DNA from: Asterias amurensis | Taxonomy: Eukaryota; Echinodermata; Asteroidea; Forcipulatida; Asteriidae | Assembly (NCBI RefSeq): GCF_032118995.1 | Contig: NC_092657.1 | Span: 2,415,891 to 2,479,890 of the forward strand | Length of the DNA: 64,000 bases | Direction of reading: 5' to 3' | Program-made: the position numbers and the translations under genes | Part shown: positions 13,091-26,014 of the stretch, in pieces | Position numbering within the stretch: the first letter of the stretch is position 1 | Layout of the letters: every line of letters starts with the position of its first letter | The notes under the pieces: model-generated | Seen by the model: only the letters and a program-made list of their open reading frames with translations | What the model was told of the DNA's origin: nothing | Database searches by the model: none

Positions 13091-13727
13091 AACTTGAGGG
13101 CTAGTCCTAAGTTAGGGCGAGTAACTGGTCCTAACTGGAGCTACAGTGAGACTATTCTCAATTTTTTGTGTGAAATCAACCCGCAGTCCCTTTAATTAAC
13201 CATTGAGTTAATGATTAACCTGATGATTAGTGACAGGTCTCTCTGTGTGGTATTGAGTGCTGTTACATGGTAACCTGGATATTCAGGTCTGTGGTGAGAC
13301 TAATAATATTGACAGTTTGACATGATGGGCATTGTTCTTGCAGGGCCTTCCGGAAAACGAACAGTTGTTCTCTGATCTATAGATCCTCTCGACATTTAAA
13401 TAGCCATGGAAGTGTCGTCAACCTTGCTAAGATGGACTTTGAACTTTATTGAGTACTGTTCTTTAATTCTATTATAATAATCGGTTCCTATACAAAGCGC
13501 AAATAGTAGGAACATGGTAGATAAATGTGCGTACAAAGTTATCCCCATTCATCAGGCATTCTTTTTGAAATCCCTACATACATAAATATGTAATTTACTC
13601 AACTCCCTTAGGGGCATGACTAGAGGGCCTACATGTTGCCTAGAACTGTTCTAGGCTACATTGTTCAAGTACAACCTCAAACTGCTGAAATTAGCACTAA
13701 AGGGTTCATCGAACACAATACTGACCA
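13091..13727. other. Non-coding spacer
   Basis: It begins with a fragment of the 'ggactagtcctaa' family (13095-13180), then ordinary AT-rich sequence. An acceptor-like 'ttcttgcag' near 13340 is followed by open but unrecognisable sequence, too little to call an exon. Confidence 0.4.
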
Positions 13728-13974
13728 GGGCCCAATTTCATAGAGCTGCTTAAGCACACAATTTTGCTTTTGAAAGTGTAAAAATCCTTGCGTAGTAAAA
13801 TAAGATTACCGGCCAAGACTCCACTTAATTGTTATGCTAAGTAAACAACAGCTAAATACCAGTCACAAGTAATTTATATGGCATGAAATTTTGGCCAGTA
13901 CATGTGTCAAATAAGCGAGCTATTTTCGTGCTTAAGCAAATTTTTGGCTTAAGCAGCTCTATGAAATTGGCCCC
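13728..13974. mobile_element. MITE family 4 element
   Basis: A 247-bp element with complementary ends (gggcccaatttcatagagct / agctctatgaaattggcccc) and a non-coding interior. Confidence 0.8.
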
Positions 13975-14469
13975 AGAGCCTTCTCTAAGCCATTGATACT
14001 AATGTCTGGGTTTAAAGATACATGTACAAGCAATAATTTGTGGGTTAAAGTGCCTTGATATACATGTAGGACGCAAGTGTCATGACCTGGAATCGAATCC
14101 ACACTCCTCCAAAGATTCGCCACCTCTCCACATTGTTGCAATGATTCACAATCTATATTACTCTTGACAAACTTTGTATGGATTTAGTTTGACTTTACTA
14201 AGTGTACTATTTACACATAGTGGTCAACAGTGCAGAGTACATGATGTATTTTGAGTGACCACTGCTTGTACTTTGTCCATTGCAGTGTCCACCAGCTTGA
14301 TTGACCAGCACTAGACACTTGCAAAGTTGCAGTCAACTTATTTACTGATAACACTCAATTGTTTGACCAAAGTAACAACACCTTTTAATGTGACCTTAAG
14401 GTCATCAAACAGTTATTGTTTGCTGTTTAGAATCAGTAGACTAATCCACTAAAGGTGTTTATTTGATGT

Positions 14470-15299
14470 TTATCAAGCAATGAATGACCCATTAGGATGG
14501 AAGTAAACATGCACTGACCATGGTTGGACAGTTAGTTTGTGGCCAGTGAACAGACTTCTGTTTTAAAGTAAAGCCCTATTTACACTACAGCATCATTTTT
14601 ACTGGGATTCCTTGCTTAATTTTAGCATGGTTGTAAAATGGTGCAAGGTTGACATTCCTTCCTCCATGGTTGACAGTATTTGACAAGGCAACTTGGACTT
14701 TAAAAAATTGTCTGTCCCTTCACACGCGATAATTCTTTTAGCAAGGAACCCTTGCTTCAAGTTACTCTTATGTGAAAGGGGCTTTATAGAACTTTGATGT
14801 GTTTGAAATCAGTTTATTTGCTAACAGTTCAGCGTAATAAAAAGTAAGTGTATTTGGCCTTGCTCTCTGGATTGCTGTTCAAATACAGTATTGACCAATG
14901 AATGACCAATTAGGACGGAGGAAGTAAACATGCACTGACCATTGTATACAGTATTGGATACAATGATGGAACCAACTTCTGTTTAGGGCTTGAACTTTGT
15001 TGTCTTTGAAATCAGTTTATTTACTAACACTAACAGTTCAGTGTACAATAAAAAGTAAGTTTACTCATCCTTGTTCTCTGGATTACTGTCCAAATACTAC
15101 AAAGTATCGAACAATGAATGACCCACTAGGATGGAAGTTCAAACACATATGTACTGAGTCTGACCATTAGGGTAGGGACATTAGTTTGTGGCCAGTGGAC
15201 CTACTTCCGTTAAGGACTAGAACTCTGTTGTGTTTGAAATCAGTAAAGTAAGTTTACTAGTCCTTGCTCTCTGGTTTACTGTCCAAATATTACAGTCTA
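14470..15299. repeat. Three diverged tandem copies of a roughly 200-400-bp unit
   Basis: The sequence 'gaatgacccattaggatgga' recurs (with changes) near 14484, 14900 and 15115. Each is followed by 'cttctgtt', 'gtttgaaatcagt' and 'cttg(c/t)tctctgg' blocks in the same order. The first copy is longer because it carries extra sequence (about 14570-14795). This is an old local duplication; no coding frame is preserved. Confidence 0.7.
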
Positions 15300-15762
15300 C
15301 ACACTTAAATGGAGTGGATGAGTAGGAGGTAGGCTACATTTAGCATTTAGACATGTACCCTAAAGACAATGAGGGAAGTTTGAACTCAAAGTGCTCATTC
15401 AAATCAAATAAATCCTTTTCAATTTTGAGACTGTGAAATAGTGTTTTTCTTCTCTTTTTGATGCTGTTCATAACAGATGTTCTTTAACTGGTCCAGTAAG
15501 AATTGTGGACAACAAGCCCTGCCCTCCTATTCAGTGGAAAACTTGTTGAAGTATACCTTTGGTTTTTGGAACTATTCTATTGTTTTTCTATACAGTACCG
15601 GTACAGTAAAACTAACCTAAGAAAATTTCATATCAAAAGGTTGAAGCATATTTGAGATATCGCAGACATCCAGAGCAAAATGTCCAAGAAGGAAAAACTT
15701 TTCTTACTTACAAACACTTCTCAGATGCAAATTTTGGGGCATAAAAACTTATATCTTTTTAC

Positions 15763-16140
15763 TTAAAGGCAGTGGACAGTATTGGTAATTACTCAAAATA
15801 ATGATTAGCATAAAACCTTACTTGGTAACGAGTTATGGGGAGAGGTTGATGGTATAAAACATTGTGAGAAACAGTTGCCTCTGAAGTGCCATAGTTTTCG
15901 AGAAGGAAGTAATTTTCCACGAATTTGATTTCGAGACCTCAAGTTTAGAACTTCGAAATCAACCATCTAAACGCACACAACTTCGTGTGACAAGGGTGTT
16001 TTTCTTTCATTCTTATCTCGCAAGTTTGATGACCGATTGAGCTCAAATTTTCACAGGTTTGTTATTGTATGCATCTGTTGAGAAACACCAACTGTGAAGG
16101 CTAGTCTTTGACAATTACCAATAGTGTACACTGCCTTTAA
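15763..16140 (-). mobile_element. MITE family 1, inverted copy
   Basis: Both ends are intact with TTAA. It runs in the same reverse orientation as 7040-7426. The central palindrome has lost part of one arm. Confidence 0.85.
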
Positions 16141-16366
16141 TAACCACATAACTTCAAAGTGAAAATGCTTTCCTATTGAAAGCTGTTATAGGCTTCTAAT
16201 ACCAAAAGATTTGTATGCGATTAATTTTTAAGAGTGATTACAAAAAAACAGTACCTTCCCTTTGAGGTAATGCCAAAAGTCCAGAGTGACAACCAAACAT
16301 ATTGTACATTCCCTTTAAATTTCATGTTGTTTTCAGTACAGGTCTGTAGTTCGACTAAAATCATAA

Positions 16367-16687
16367 AAATAGAACCCGGAGAACGCTGAGTGTCTCATTG
16401 TGCGTGCGGTTTTGTTGTGAGACCATTTTTATGGACGCGCACACGCCATTTTCGTAACGCGTGTATGGCAAAATATTTTGCCATACAATTTTGCCATACA
16501 ATGACATCATCATTGACCAATGAAAACACTAGAAATGGTCTATGTGCGCTGACATCTTGCCATTTTGCCATACGCGCGTGTCACACGATGATTATTTTGC
16601 CATACGCGCGTATTGCGCGGTATTGATACGCCGCGTCCATAGACGACACAGAGGGTGGTCGAGCTCAGCGTTCTCCGGGTTCTATTT
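16367..16687. mobile_element. MITE with 24-bp inverted ends
   Basis: The ends read aaatagaacccggagaacgc and its complement. The interior repeats 'ttttgccata(c/t)' several times and is rich in 'gcgcgt'. It interrupts an older duplication: flanking DNA near 16320 resembles 16858, and DNA near 16690 resembles 16930. No coding capacity. Confidence 0.75.
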
Positions 16688-18472
16688 CTATGACTAAAAT
16701 GAATCTTTTGTCCCCAGTGTGACACACCACAGGGTATTGATTTTTATTAATCAGCTTTGGTTAAACATATTTTGAGTGGTGATGCAACCATCGACATCCC
16801 ATTATTACTCTCTTCCTACTCTCTGTAATTTTAAGAGTTGTCAAAAGTATCCCTCTAAATTTCATTTTGTTTTCAGTTTTCTGTACAATATAGACAGGGT
16901 CTACACCATACAATAATGTGCTTGATGTAGATTCACTAAAATGCATCTTTTGTCTTCACATTGTGACACACCACCATTATTGATCTTAGCTTTTAAAGTT
17001 GAAAATATTTTGAGCAGTGATGTAACCATCAACCTTCATCCCATTATCACTCTCTTCCAACTGTCTGACGTTTATTAGTCTTGGTCCAAGACGTAACTAT
17101 CTTAAGTACGGTATTCTTGATAACCCAACAGAGGGTGCACTCTTCGTTCTTGAACTAATTGGCGCGGAAATCGAACCAAGGATAGTGATGCCTCTGTTGT
17201 TTTAAATTGATCTCGTTTTCAACTACATTCGTACACACATAAACTTATACAAATGGGTAGTGATTCATTATGGGTTGGAATTGATCCATAGGACAGTCTT
17301 GAAACCAAGTCTAGACTCTCATTGGAAACTTGTCCTTGCCTGATTGTGTTGATCTCAGAAGGGGATCCTTTGTCTGATTATTGATTAGTTTGAATGCGTA
17401 ATGAAAAAAAGACTCTGTGCTTTCTACTGTTAAGGAAACATCACACAGTAGCGGCTGGCTGGCCTTGGTTTGTTGTTTTGATGAGTAACAAGAGCTGTGT
17501 ACTTTTCATTATCTAAAACACCTTATGTTGTGGATAATATCAGTTTGCAGTAACACCATACATCCATAATGTTAGTCAAATGGGGTGTCTGTGTGTCTTT
17601 TAGACACCCAGTTTATGAATTTGGACACCCTGTTTTACATTATTTGGTATTATAGACATCAAGTAGTGTGTAATATTTTGTGTTTTCTACTGTTTTCTAC
17701 CTTTGTGTGTTGTTTTGATGGGTAACGAGACCTATGTGTACTTTCCATTGTGATTTTACACCTTTGACACATCAGTTTGCAGTTATGCCATTAGTATTGG
17801 CAAGAAGGGTGTCTTTTGGACAGGCCCTGTTTTAAATTTGAAAAACCTGTTTTATTTTTCATTAAATATGAACATAATTGTAAGTGAAAATTTGGACACC
17901 CATTTTCTTTATCGTGTACAAGTTTGGACACCCTTTCACCAATCCTAGCTGAAACACCATCTTCTTTACTGTGTTCTTGAGAACTTGCAACTATGGATTT
18001 GATTTAGAAATTAAGAATTCGAGGGACTACCCTACTTACAATCTAACTTTTAAGTAGGCCTCATAAACAACAATGGAAATTTACTGGGTAAATTTAGACT
18101 GTTTTTTGGGGGGTTAAATTGATCGTAATGCAAATTTCACAATAAAAATTGATACTCGTCTGTTGAAGTTTGACTTCAGCCCAAAAAGGAGATTTAATTT
18201 GAGGGGCCAGGTAGTCTGTCAAAATATAAAAACCTTCACGGGCAGTGTTCAGTATTTTCTAATCGCTTTTGTTCAAATCTTGTCACGCAATGCAGGACAA
18301 ATTACTTTTTCCTTGGACTGAAGTGAAAGAATACATGTATTAATCTGTATAATTAGGTTGTACGTCACACACCGTGAGTACTCTCATTCTGAATCTGTGG
18401 GGTGGAAACTCAAAAGACATATTTTGTGTATTGTTTAGCGTTACTTACTTCACTGGGTCAAAACAGTCAGAC
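16688..18472. repeat. Old tandem duplications, no gene
   Basis: 16687-16825 and 16930-17070 are diverged copies ('actaaaatg(a/c)atcttttgtc', 'gtgacacacca', 'catcccattat'). 17420-17640 and 17690-17870 are a second pair ('gtgttgttttgatg(a/g)gtaac', 'atcagtttgcagt'). No exon could be supported. Confidence 0.55.
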
Positions 18473-18876
18473 TTAAAGGAACACGTTGCCTTGGATCGGA
18501 CGAGTTGGTCTTTGAAAAGCGTTTGTAACCCGAACCGCTCGTTATAAAATGATTGGGAATATATTTTAAAAGTAGAATTATATTATACATGTAATAATCC
18601 ACACAAGTATCACTCGAAATTGCGTGGTTTTACTTATGCCTCGTCGACTAACACTTTCGGCCATTTATGGGAGCGAGTCAAATTTTTGACTGCCATAAAT
18701 GGCCGACCGTGTTAGTTCGCAATATAAAAGGAAAACCACGCAATTTCGAGGCAAACTTGTGTGGATCATTGTAGTCTACTTTTAAAATATCTTTCTAATC
18801 ATGCATTTTATAACAAACATTTACAAATGCTTTTTAAAGACCAACTCGACCGATCCAAGGCAAAGTGTTCCTCTAA
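18473..18876. mobile_element. MITE family 3 element
   Basis: Inverted ends TTAAAGGAACACGTTGCCTT and complement surround an interior that holds a long palindrome about 18600-18765 built on 'aaattgcgtggtttt' and 'ccataaatggccg'. A shorter relative is at 46007-46297. Confidence 0.8.
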
Positions 18877-21259
18877 GTTTAACAAAAAACTTTCTTTGTC
18901 AAAACTTTTCAGAATTGGTCTTTCACCTGTGGTTTGTTGTGGCCGAACAGTTAAGAGCCCCAAACATGCCTCTGGTTGGCAGAGTTTGGGTTAAGATTCA
19001 CTGTTAAGACACTTGTGACCTTAACAAGACAATTAACCAATATCCTTTGATTGGGCGAAAAGACCATCCAGATACACACTTATTGCTAAGACTAAGAGAA
19101 GGGGTTTGCCCAGGTTTGCTGGTAGTGCAAATCTTCAATCATTTGAAGACTGCACTTTCAGTGAAAAAAGGAAGGAAGGAAAGGAAGTTTTGTGACAACC
19201 ATTTTCTTCTTGTATCCTTTCCCTAAAAACTAATTGCTCACCTTTTTTTGTCATGTTGTTTTGAAGGTTTTATAAGAGTTATCTACAATGTCGTTTGTGG
19301 TGGTTGGACGATATGTTTCTTTTGTCTATGTTTAAAAGTGGAGAAATTTCAAGTACCAAGGATTTTCAGCCTATTGAGACTGCAATGTGTTTTTGTATGG
19401 TCTGTTGTTTCCATTTAACCCTGTTTTACCTCGAGAAAAAATGGAATAGTCTGGATTTCACTTCGCAATTATATTCGGCAGCAATGCTCTCTGGATAAAA
19501 GGTTTTGAAATGGTCGACTTAATTGTCAAAACTATTATTACTAAGTTCCTTATCATCACATCCATCAGCTTTCTTTGCTAAAGAGTTACCCTGAGAAGTT
19601 TAAGCCCTTCTTAACCATAGTAAAGTGTTTTGTTCAATGACCTTGCCCGAATACGAACTTCTTTTTTTTTATGAATGAAATGGCCGTGGAGGTCAGGGTC
19701 AAAATAACTCAGAATTGCCAGTGACACAATCACTTCATGATGATTCAGGCTTTTGACAATTACTTCATTTGGATTAAGATGTTTTGAAGGAAGGAACAGT
19801 GGACAGGTGCTTATGGCTTTTTTTCCAAAGGAAAACATTTTGTGTTCTAAGGAATTTTGAACATTGATATTGCTGAGAGGTACAAATTAGTAACGTATTC
19901 AAACTTACCTCTGAGGTAAGATGCACATTATTAGACGGTTGACTTCAGGAGCAAAATACCACAACTGAAATGGGTAAGAAAATAATTATTGGTAGTGATT
20001 GGTAGTGATAGATTTTGTTTGCTTTGTAACACTCTTGTGAAGAGAAATTTGAACTAAGACACGGTGCGGAACATGCTCTCTTAGATGAAAGGTTCATGCT
20101 GTTTGTTACATGTACATGTAAGTAACCACTCCTAAAATTAATGGCAATATTAGCTTACTTGGTTTGAAATACAGCAGCTTTTGATACATGAATTTGAGAA
20201 TATTTTCTTTTAAGTGACAGACATTAGTTATGGGAGAAAAAAATAATAAATGAATTTGTGCAGGGAATGTTTAGGAAATAACTAGTGTAGTACCATGCAA
20301 TTTTTGTTATGTGTACTGAAGTATGTTTGTTGGATGTAGTAAAAAGATCTCAAAGTCCAATCTACATGGAAGAAATTTTCAGTCATCTTTCTTTACACTG
20401 ATTGACAATTATGATGAACAGTGTTTTTTGTAACTCAAAGTCTACATTCAGGTTGACATTAAATTGAATCCTGTATTGTAAAGTCTGAATCACACAAAAT
20501 ATGTAGGCTACTACATTTAGCACTGCAGTTATTTTTGTATCTCTCACAAGGAATAGGCCTTCAAATGGCTTCCAAAAGCCAAAAAAAGCACTGATTAAGT
20601 TTCTGTATTTTGTTTTTTGGTTAACTCAGAAAAAAGCTCCTAATAATTTGTACTGTTCCATCACCCAAGGCAGGAACACACAGACATTAGTCTGGCAACA
20701 CTGACCCTTAATAGCAACAGGTTCAGGAAATAACCAAAAGCGTAGGTTCTGCTTGGATAAACCCATTCAGCTTTCAAAAAAGTGTTTCTCTGTCTAAACC
20801 TGGCGTCAAGTTTTCCCCTGAAGTGTGCCGGCTGGGTTGTTAGTAACAAAGCCCTGTAGCTTAACGAGCGAGTACGTTTGGGAAAGTGTTATTGAAAGCT
20901 CTATTATTAGGAGCTGGCAGCTGCCCAACTTTATGTACATTGTACAGTTTAGATCATATTCTGGCAAACCTTTTCAAAATGTTGAATGTATTCTCTTTGC
21001 ACTCATTTCCCCCACCCCCTTACTGTAGTTGTACAAGCAAGTAGGCAACATGTTCCTGATCAGGCCTTGTACATTGTAACATAATAGAGTCCAGTTTGGG
21101 TGTTTTCAGAATATTGGATCTTTGTCGGTGAGAAAGGATCCTAGTAAATCACCCAAGTCTTCTAAACAGTGCCTTCAATCTTCTGTTTTTTGTTTATAAA
21201 TTTCTCCGTGCCCAAATTCTTCAATATTTTCTTTTTATAGAAATGTTGGGTTTTTTTTT
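18877..21259. other. Non-coding AT-rich spacer
   Basis: No gene or defined element could be supported over this 2.4 kb. The open frames are short and low in complexity, and none has recognised domains or splice context. Confidence 0.45.
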
Positions 21260-21998
21260 GGTCGGAAGCACAATAATTACTCTCCGGCTGTTCTCACTAA
21301 CAAACTACAACGGGTACAAAACAATGGAGCAAGGATCATAGCCAAGACACGACGACGCGAACATATAACCCCTGTCCTAATCGAGTTACACTGGTTGCCG
21401 GTAAAGCGTCGTCTCGAGTACAAAGTGATCGTGCACACTTTCAATGCTCTGAATGGAGGATCACCTGCGTACATCTGTGACCTGATCGACAAATACAGAC
21501 CAGGCAGGTCATTGAGGTCTGAACGCACTACCTCTTTAAGAGTACCTCTCACTAAAACTGCCACATATGGTGATAGGCAGTTTGGAAAGGCGGCTGCTAC
21601 ACTCTGGAACTCTCTGCCCACATCCCTAAGAGACTTAACAGAACTGAACAAATTTAGGAGCGCACTGAAAACTCATCTATTTAAAGTTGAATATTTTCAC
21701 TGAATGGTTTAGTGATTTTTAATTGTCAATAATCCATGTGTTTTTTTAGCCTACTATTAATGCTTGCAATGTGTGACAGTGTTTTGCATTTGAGATTTTA
21801 GACCTAATTGCTTTTTAATACTTTAGGTTTTCTATTGATTAAGTTTGTTGTTGAATGTTTTGAAGAATGTTTACTCCCGTTGTTATAATTCAGTATTTTC
21901 TTATGTTTTAGTTTGTCTATTTTTCGATGTTCAGCGCCCTAGAGCATGTTTACACATGATTAGGGCGCTATACAAGTTTTGGTATTATTATTATTATT
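21260..21998 (+). mobile_element. 5'-truncated LINE (CR1/L2-type), ORF2 C-terminus and 3' tail
   Basis: An open frame from about 21275 to the TGA ending at 21703 encodes the familiar C-terminal tail of chordate/echinoderm LINE reverse transcriptases: LQRVQNNGARII, LHWLPVKRRLEYK, NALNGG, YGDRQFGKAA and LWNSLPTSLR in the expected order. The polymerase core (FADD region) is absent, so it is a dead 5'-truncated copy. The 3' end carries 'agggcgctatacaagttttgg' followed by a short (ATT)n tail at 21985-22000, typical of CR1/L2-like ends. The frame is still intact over about 140 codons, so insertion is fairly recent. Confidence 0.85.
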
Positions 21999-22235
21999 AA
22001 TAACTGCCTGCTTATTTGCTGTACTATCAATAGCTGTTCTATAATTAAATTGGACTTTGAATCTAAATAACATTTTTAGTGAACACATTATCAAAACCTT
22101 TAAATACAACTGTACAGTGTTGCACATGGTACATTTCACACGTTGCTTTTTTCCACAGAAAATAATCATCGTTCACTTTTGATGTCCCTTCAAGAGTTTG
22201 TTTGTTTTTCGACTATCTAGGCCTACATTGTATGT

Positions 22236-22303
22236 AGAATGCATTTTAATCAAAGTTGAATAATTATTTTGAGTGAAACCAAAGGTGTCCACTGCCTTTA
22301 AAG
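22236..22303 (+). mobile_element. MITE family 1 terminal fragment
   Basis: Only the right end (ttattttgagt ... gtccactgcctttaa) remains. Confidence 0.6.
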
Positions 22304-22356
22304 ATGTAAGGCTTGTGTTGGTGTTTTATAATTCATTTTGTAAGCCCTTTAATTCT

Positions 22357-22583
22357 ATCGCCATTGCCAGATTATCAAATTGAGGAAAATAATGTTTTAT
22401 TTTTTCCGACACCCACTTTTTAAAGTTTCCAATAATTATATTGTAAATCTGGGAAATTATCAGCTTTAATAATGTTGACCATTGCCAGATTATAAAATTT
22501 AGGAAAATAAAATTTATTTATTTTTCCGACATCCACTTTTTAAAGTTTCAAATAATTATATCGTTAATCTGTGAAATTATCAG
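22357..22583. repeat. Two-copy tandem duplication, period about 121 bp
   Basis: The block starting 'ccattgccagattat' occurs at 22361 and near 22482. Both contain 'cacttttttaaagttt'-like and 'gaaattatcag' sequence. Non-coding. Confidence 0.75.
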
Positions 22584-25500
22584 ATAAGCACATCAACACG
22601 TCCCGTTTGACGGTTTACACTTTCGCTTTTCCCAATTATCACACACACACACCCATCAATTAAGAATGGAACAATCCAGACCTAATTATGTGTGTGCATA
22701 ATTGAGCCAAGTTAACGACCCCCACCAAATGGCGCGTAATTTATATCTCTCACACAGTGAAACTGTATGCTGTTTTTGTATTTGAGTACATCATACAGTG
22801 TATGCTGATCGGGAATGTTTTGTAAATTCGTACCACGTGGAGAATGCACTGTGTACATTTCAGTCAGTAAATTACCATGTAGATGTAGAGTTTGCGTTGT
22901 ATTGCTCTGAGCACTGATAGACGGTCTGTATTGTACCATAGAGAGAGGACCAAGTGCCAAGTGTACACAGTTTATGCTTGGGTCATTGTACATTGTTTAC
23001 ATTGTTTTGTATGAATGCATTCATGAGTTCTTCTTTTCATCTTGATACTGGTAGCGTATATTAATGGTAAATATAAGATGTGTTTGTAGCTTTGCATGTT
23101 GTAAATTTTGTTTGTGTTGTCTCGAGGTTTCGAGGAATATACACTGCTCGTTCACCTGAAGACGAGCAGAGTGTACTGTCTGAAACGTCGAGACCACACC
23201 GCCTCTTTTCAGAGCCATTACTCCTACAAAAGAGATTTAATACATGAGTGTACAGTACAGGTCTGCAAGATTGCTATGTTTAGTTGACACTGGACACCTT
23301 TGGTAATTGTCAAAGACCAGTCTTCTCACTTGATGTATCCCAACATTATGCTCAAAATAACAAATCTGTGAAAATTTGGGCTCAATTGGTAGTCAAAGTT
23401 GAAAAATTATTTTGAGTAATACCAATAGTGTCCAGTGCCCTTAAAGAACTGTGTGGATTGACATTATAATAATGTACATACAATGATTTGTGTTGGTGTT
23501 TTCTAATGCATTTTCTAATCCCTTTAATTCTATGGACAAACACTGGGCTGTAGGCAAATTCCTCGCTCTGCGGACTGTTATTATTTCAAACAAAATTCTT
23601 CTCTGTGGGGATTGATGCGTGTTGCAGTTGTATACACTGATACTGCACAGCGGCCCATAGAGGAGAATTAACTCAACACCCAGGTGGAGGATGTACATTG
23701 AACAGTGTGTATTATTATTTATTTTTTTAGAAAATGGAATTGCAATGCAGCTGTTGCAAAAGAACAAATCTATGATATGAATGCAAAAAGTAGTTATTTT
23801 AATGGCCTGACATTTTGACCCTACCCTAGCAGAGTCTTCCTCAAAGGCTAAACAAAATACTCTGCTAGGGTCAAAACATCGGGCCTTTAAAAAAAAAATA
23901 AATAAAAAAAAAAAAAAATATACAAACTTTCTATGGTTTATATTGTTGGTTTTCGTGTGGTACAATACATTTTTGTAAACTGGAAGTGAAAATGCGAAAT
24001 ATTTCAGGTTTCACTTTCGGGTTAACAGAATGTACACTTTAATTTGTTACTTATTTCAGGCCTGATACATATTTCACAGAGGCAACAAAGCAATTGCTTT
24101 CATGCCCCCTGGTCATATCCTTGCAGGCCTGATACTTCACGGAGGCAACGGAGGCGATTGCCTCCGTTGCCCCTTGCCATTGCCTTGGTGCCCTTGAAAT
24201 GCTCCATGGTATAAATTCACAATTTCCTCATAGGGTGCCCCTTTAACATCGAATAGAAAATGCCTTGATGCCCTTACCCTTTCAAAAACAAAGCATTCAT
24301 GCCTGCCTAATGCTTTAATTTATTTATCCATTAATTGTAGTATAGTAATGTAGGAATTGTTTGTTAGCCAGTATACCGACGACGTATTAAAATGCAAATT
24401 AAGTGCATACTCTGTTAACGAAACCAGTATCCACTACCACTGTCGCGTCTTCCCCGAACAAAGGAAATCCCAACCTCGTTACAGTCTAGCACTGTGCTAG
24501 CCACGTGTCCGTATCCCATACCACTTAGACCAGAAAGCCTTGCCTCTCGTAGTGGGTGATATAAATCGTGAAGGATGCTTGGCTCTGCTTGCTCAGTGAA
24601 GCGGAGTGGGATGAGTTGAGTAAGGACAAAAGATGGAGAGGTCGGAAGGAGATGGTTTTCATGATCATGGGATAGGAGCAAGCTGTGTGCTGGATGTTTG
24701 ATGCCGATTACCGTTGCCTTCTGTCTTAATGCTCATGGCAGTTTGATATTTTGTAACAAATATTTCATTTGCCCACTCTTTTGTTTGCATTTTGAAAAAA
24801 ATAGACAGCTTTTTTAGTTTTTTCTAAATTCTGTAAAAATATACAAAAAAAGTATTTCTCATCAATCAAATTGTACTTTGCTGATTTGTGTTGCCTTGGT
24901 ATTCATCCTTAAGTCTAACCTATGACATTTCTTGAGTGATTGCTCTTATCTCAAGATGTACATTATTTTGTGTTGTACGCCTTCAGTTGATGACACTTTT
25001 TGAGTACATTAAAAAGATCAAACATTACAGTCATGGCGCTTTCGGAATAAAATAGATCAGACATTACCCTTGAATGATCTTAGCCATGATTTTTTTTTAT
25101 TTTTTATAAATAAACCATATAAATGATGGAGTTATTGTTTGTTTTGGAGCTAATTTATGACTTTGGTGGTACAACTGTACAATTATAGAGTTTCCTTGCT
25201 CAGTTGAGCAAAGGGTGGAAGAATGCCGGAGGAAAAAAAGGTTGAAGTGGTCAGAATGAGATTGTTGGGTGATGTGATATTCGCAAGCTGTGCGTGAACT
25301 GTTTGCATTAGACAATGCCCTATGTTTACGCTCAATACCATGGTCTGGTATTCATTAACTTATTTTGTCACAATTTTATGATTATGAAATTCGGAAGGGG
25401 GAGGGGGAGGCAATGTATCACTTGATGGTCAACTCGACTCTCCCTGGTTCTGTGGAAAGGTTCCCTGGAAATAAACCAGTCTTTCCATTTTCTGAGGAAC

Positions 25501-25872
25501 AAATTTGAAAAAATCTCCCTGATTATGGAAACTTTGTCCCTATTTATTACATTACATTTCAATGTGATTCTCTCGAATTGTTGGACAAAAGTTCTGTGGT
25601 ACCACTAGAAACGAGGAATTCATACTGTACATATTGTACCCGTACTGAGCATTTTTGTTGCATTATCATAGCCCATGATAACCGCGCACAGATCCTCATT
25701 ACTTGATAGGTGGAACAAACAAAATTTACGTGGTCTCAGTTAAAATTGCAATTGTTTACTGGCAAGTCATCATAAAAGATCTACACTTGGAATCCTTGAT
25801 TGGTAGTTCAACTAATGAGAAATAAAAACATTTCCTGTGATCTTGACTCAAATTTCATTTCTTTACTGACAG
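22584..25872. other. Repeat-rich intergenic sequence upstream of the kinase gene
   Basis: 23118-23200 is a long imperfect palindrome ('ctcgaggtttcgagg ... gaaacgtcgagac'). 23285-23444 is an internally deleted MITE family 1 copy. 23796-23885 is a palindrome built on 'ctctgctagggtc'. About 24055-24240 carries a dispersed repeat with 'cctgatac(a)t..tcac(a/g)gaggcaac' twice. 24595-24690 and 25198-25295 are weakly similar to each other ('tgctcagt(t)gag'). Any further 5' exon of the kinase gene upstream of 25873 was not recognised. Confidence 0.5.
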
Positions 25873-26014
25873 GTCTTCCAGAAAGTTAAGGCCGTCTGAT
25901 ATCAACAATGGCAACAACCATCCGTCCATCACGACACTCCGTCCAAGACTCTCCTGATGTAAACACAGAGGGTGCAAGTCACCATGTCTGCTGACCTGCT
26001 CAGGACAAATTCCT
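25873..26014 (+). CDS. MAP3K19: ANK-MAP3K19 gene, first coding exon with 5' UTR and overlapping uORF
   Basis: The acceptor at 25871-25872 follows a T-rich tract (ctttactgacag) and the donor is gtaagt at 26015. The main start is chosen at 25984 (caccATGt context) because its frame (MSADLLRTNS plus one base) joins exon 2 in phase. An upstream ATG at 25908 opens a 28-codon frame that stops with TGA at 25992-25994, overlapping the main start by 11 bases in another frame. Such an overlapping uORF normally lowers initiation at the downstream start. An upstream non-coding exon is implied by the acceptor but was not located. Confidence 0.75.

Noticed and set aside
21277..21651. 124-codon minus-strand frame
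   Set aside because: It is the antisense shadow of the LINE reverse-transcriptase tail on the plus strand.
23441..23965. 174-codon minus-strand frame
   Set aside because: Its length comes from A/T-rich low-complexity DNA and a palindromic repeat; the peptide is Phe-rich junk with no family match.
24415..24681. 88-codon minus-strand frame
   Set aside because: No domain and no splice context, and the region has a weak partial duplicate at 25.1-25.3 kb, suggesting a repeat remnant.
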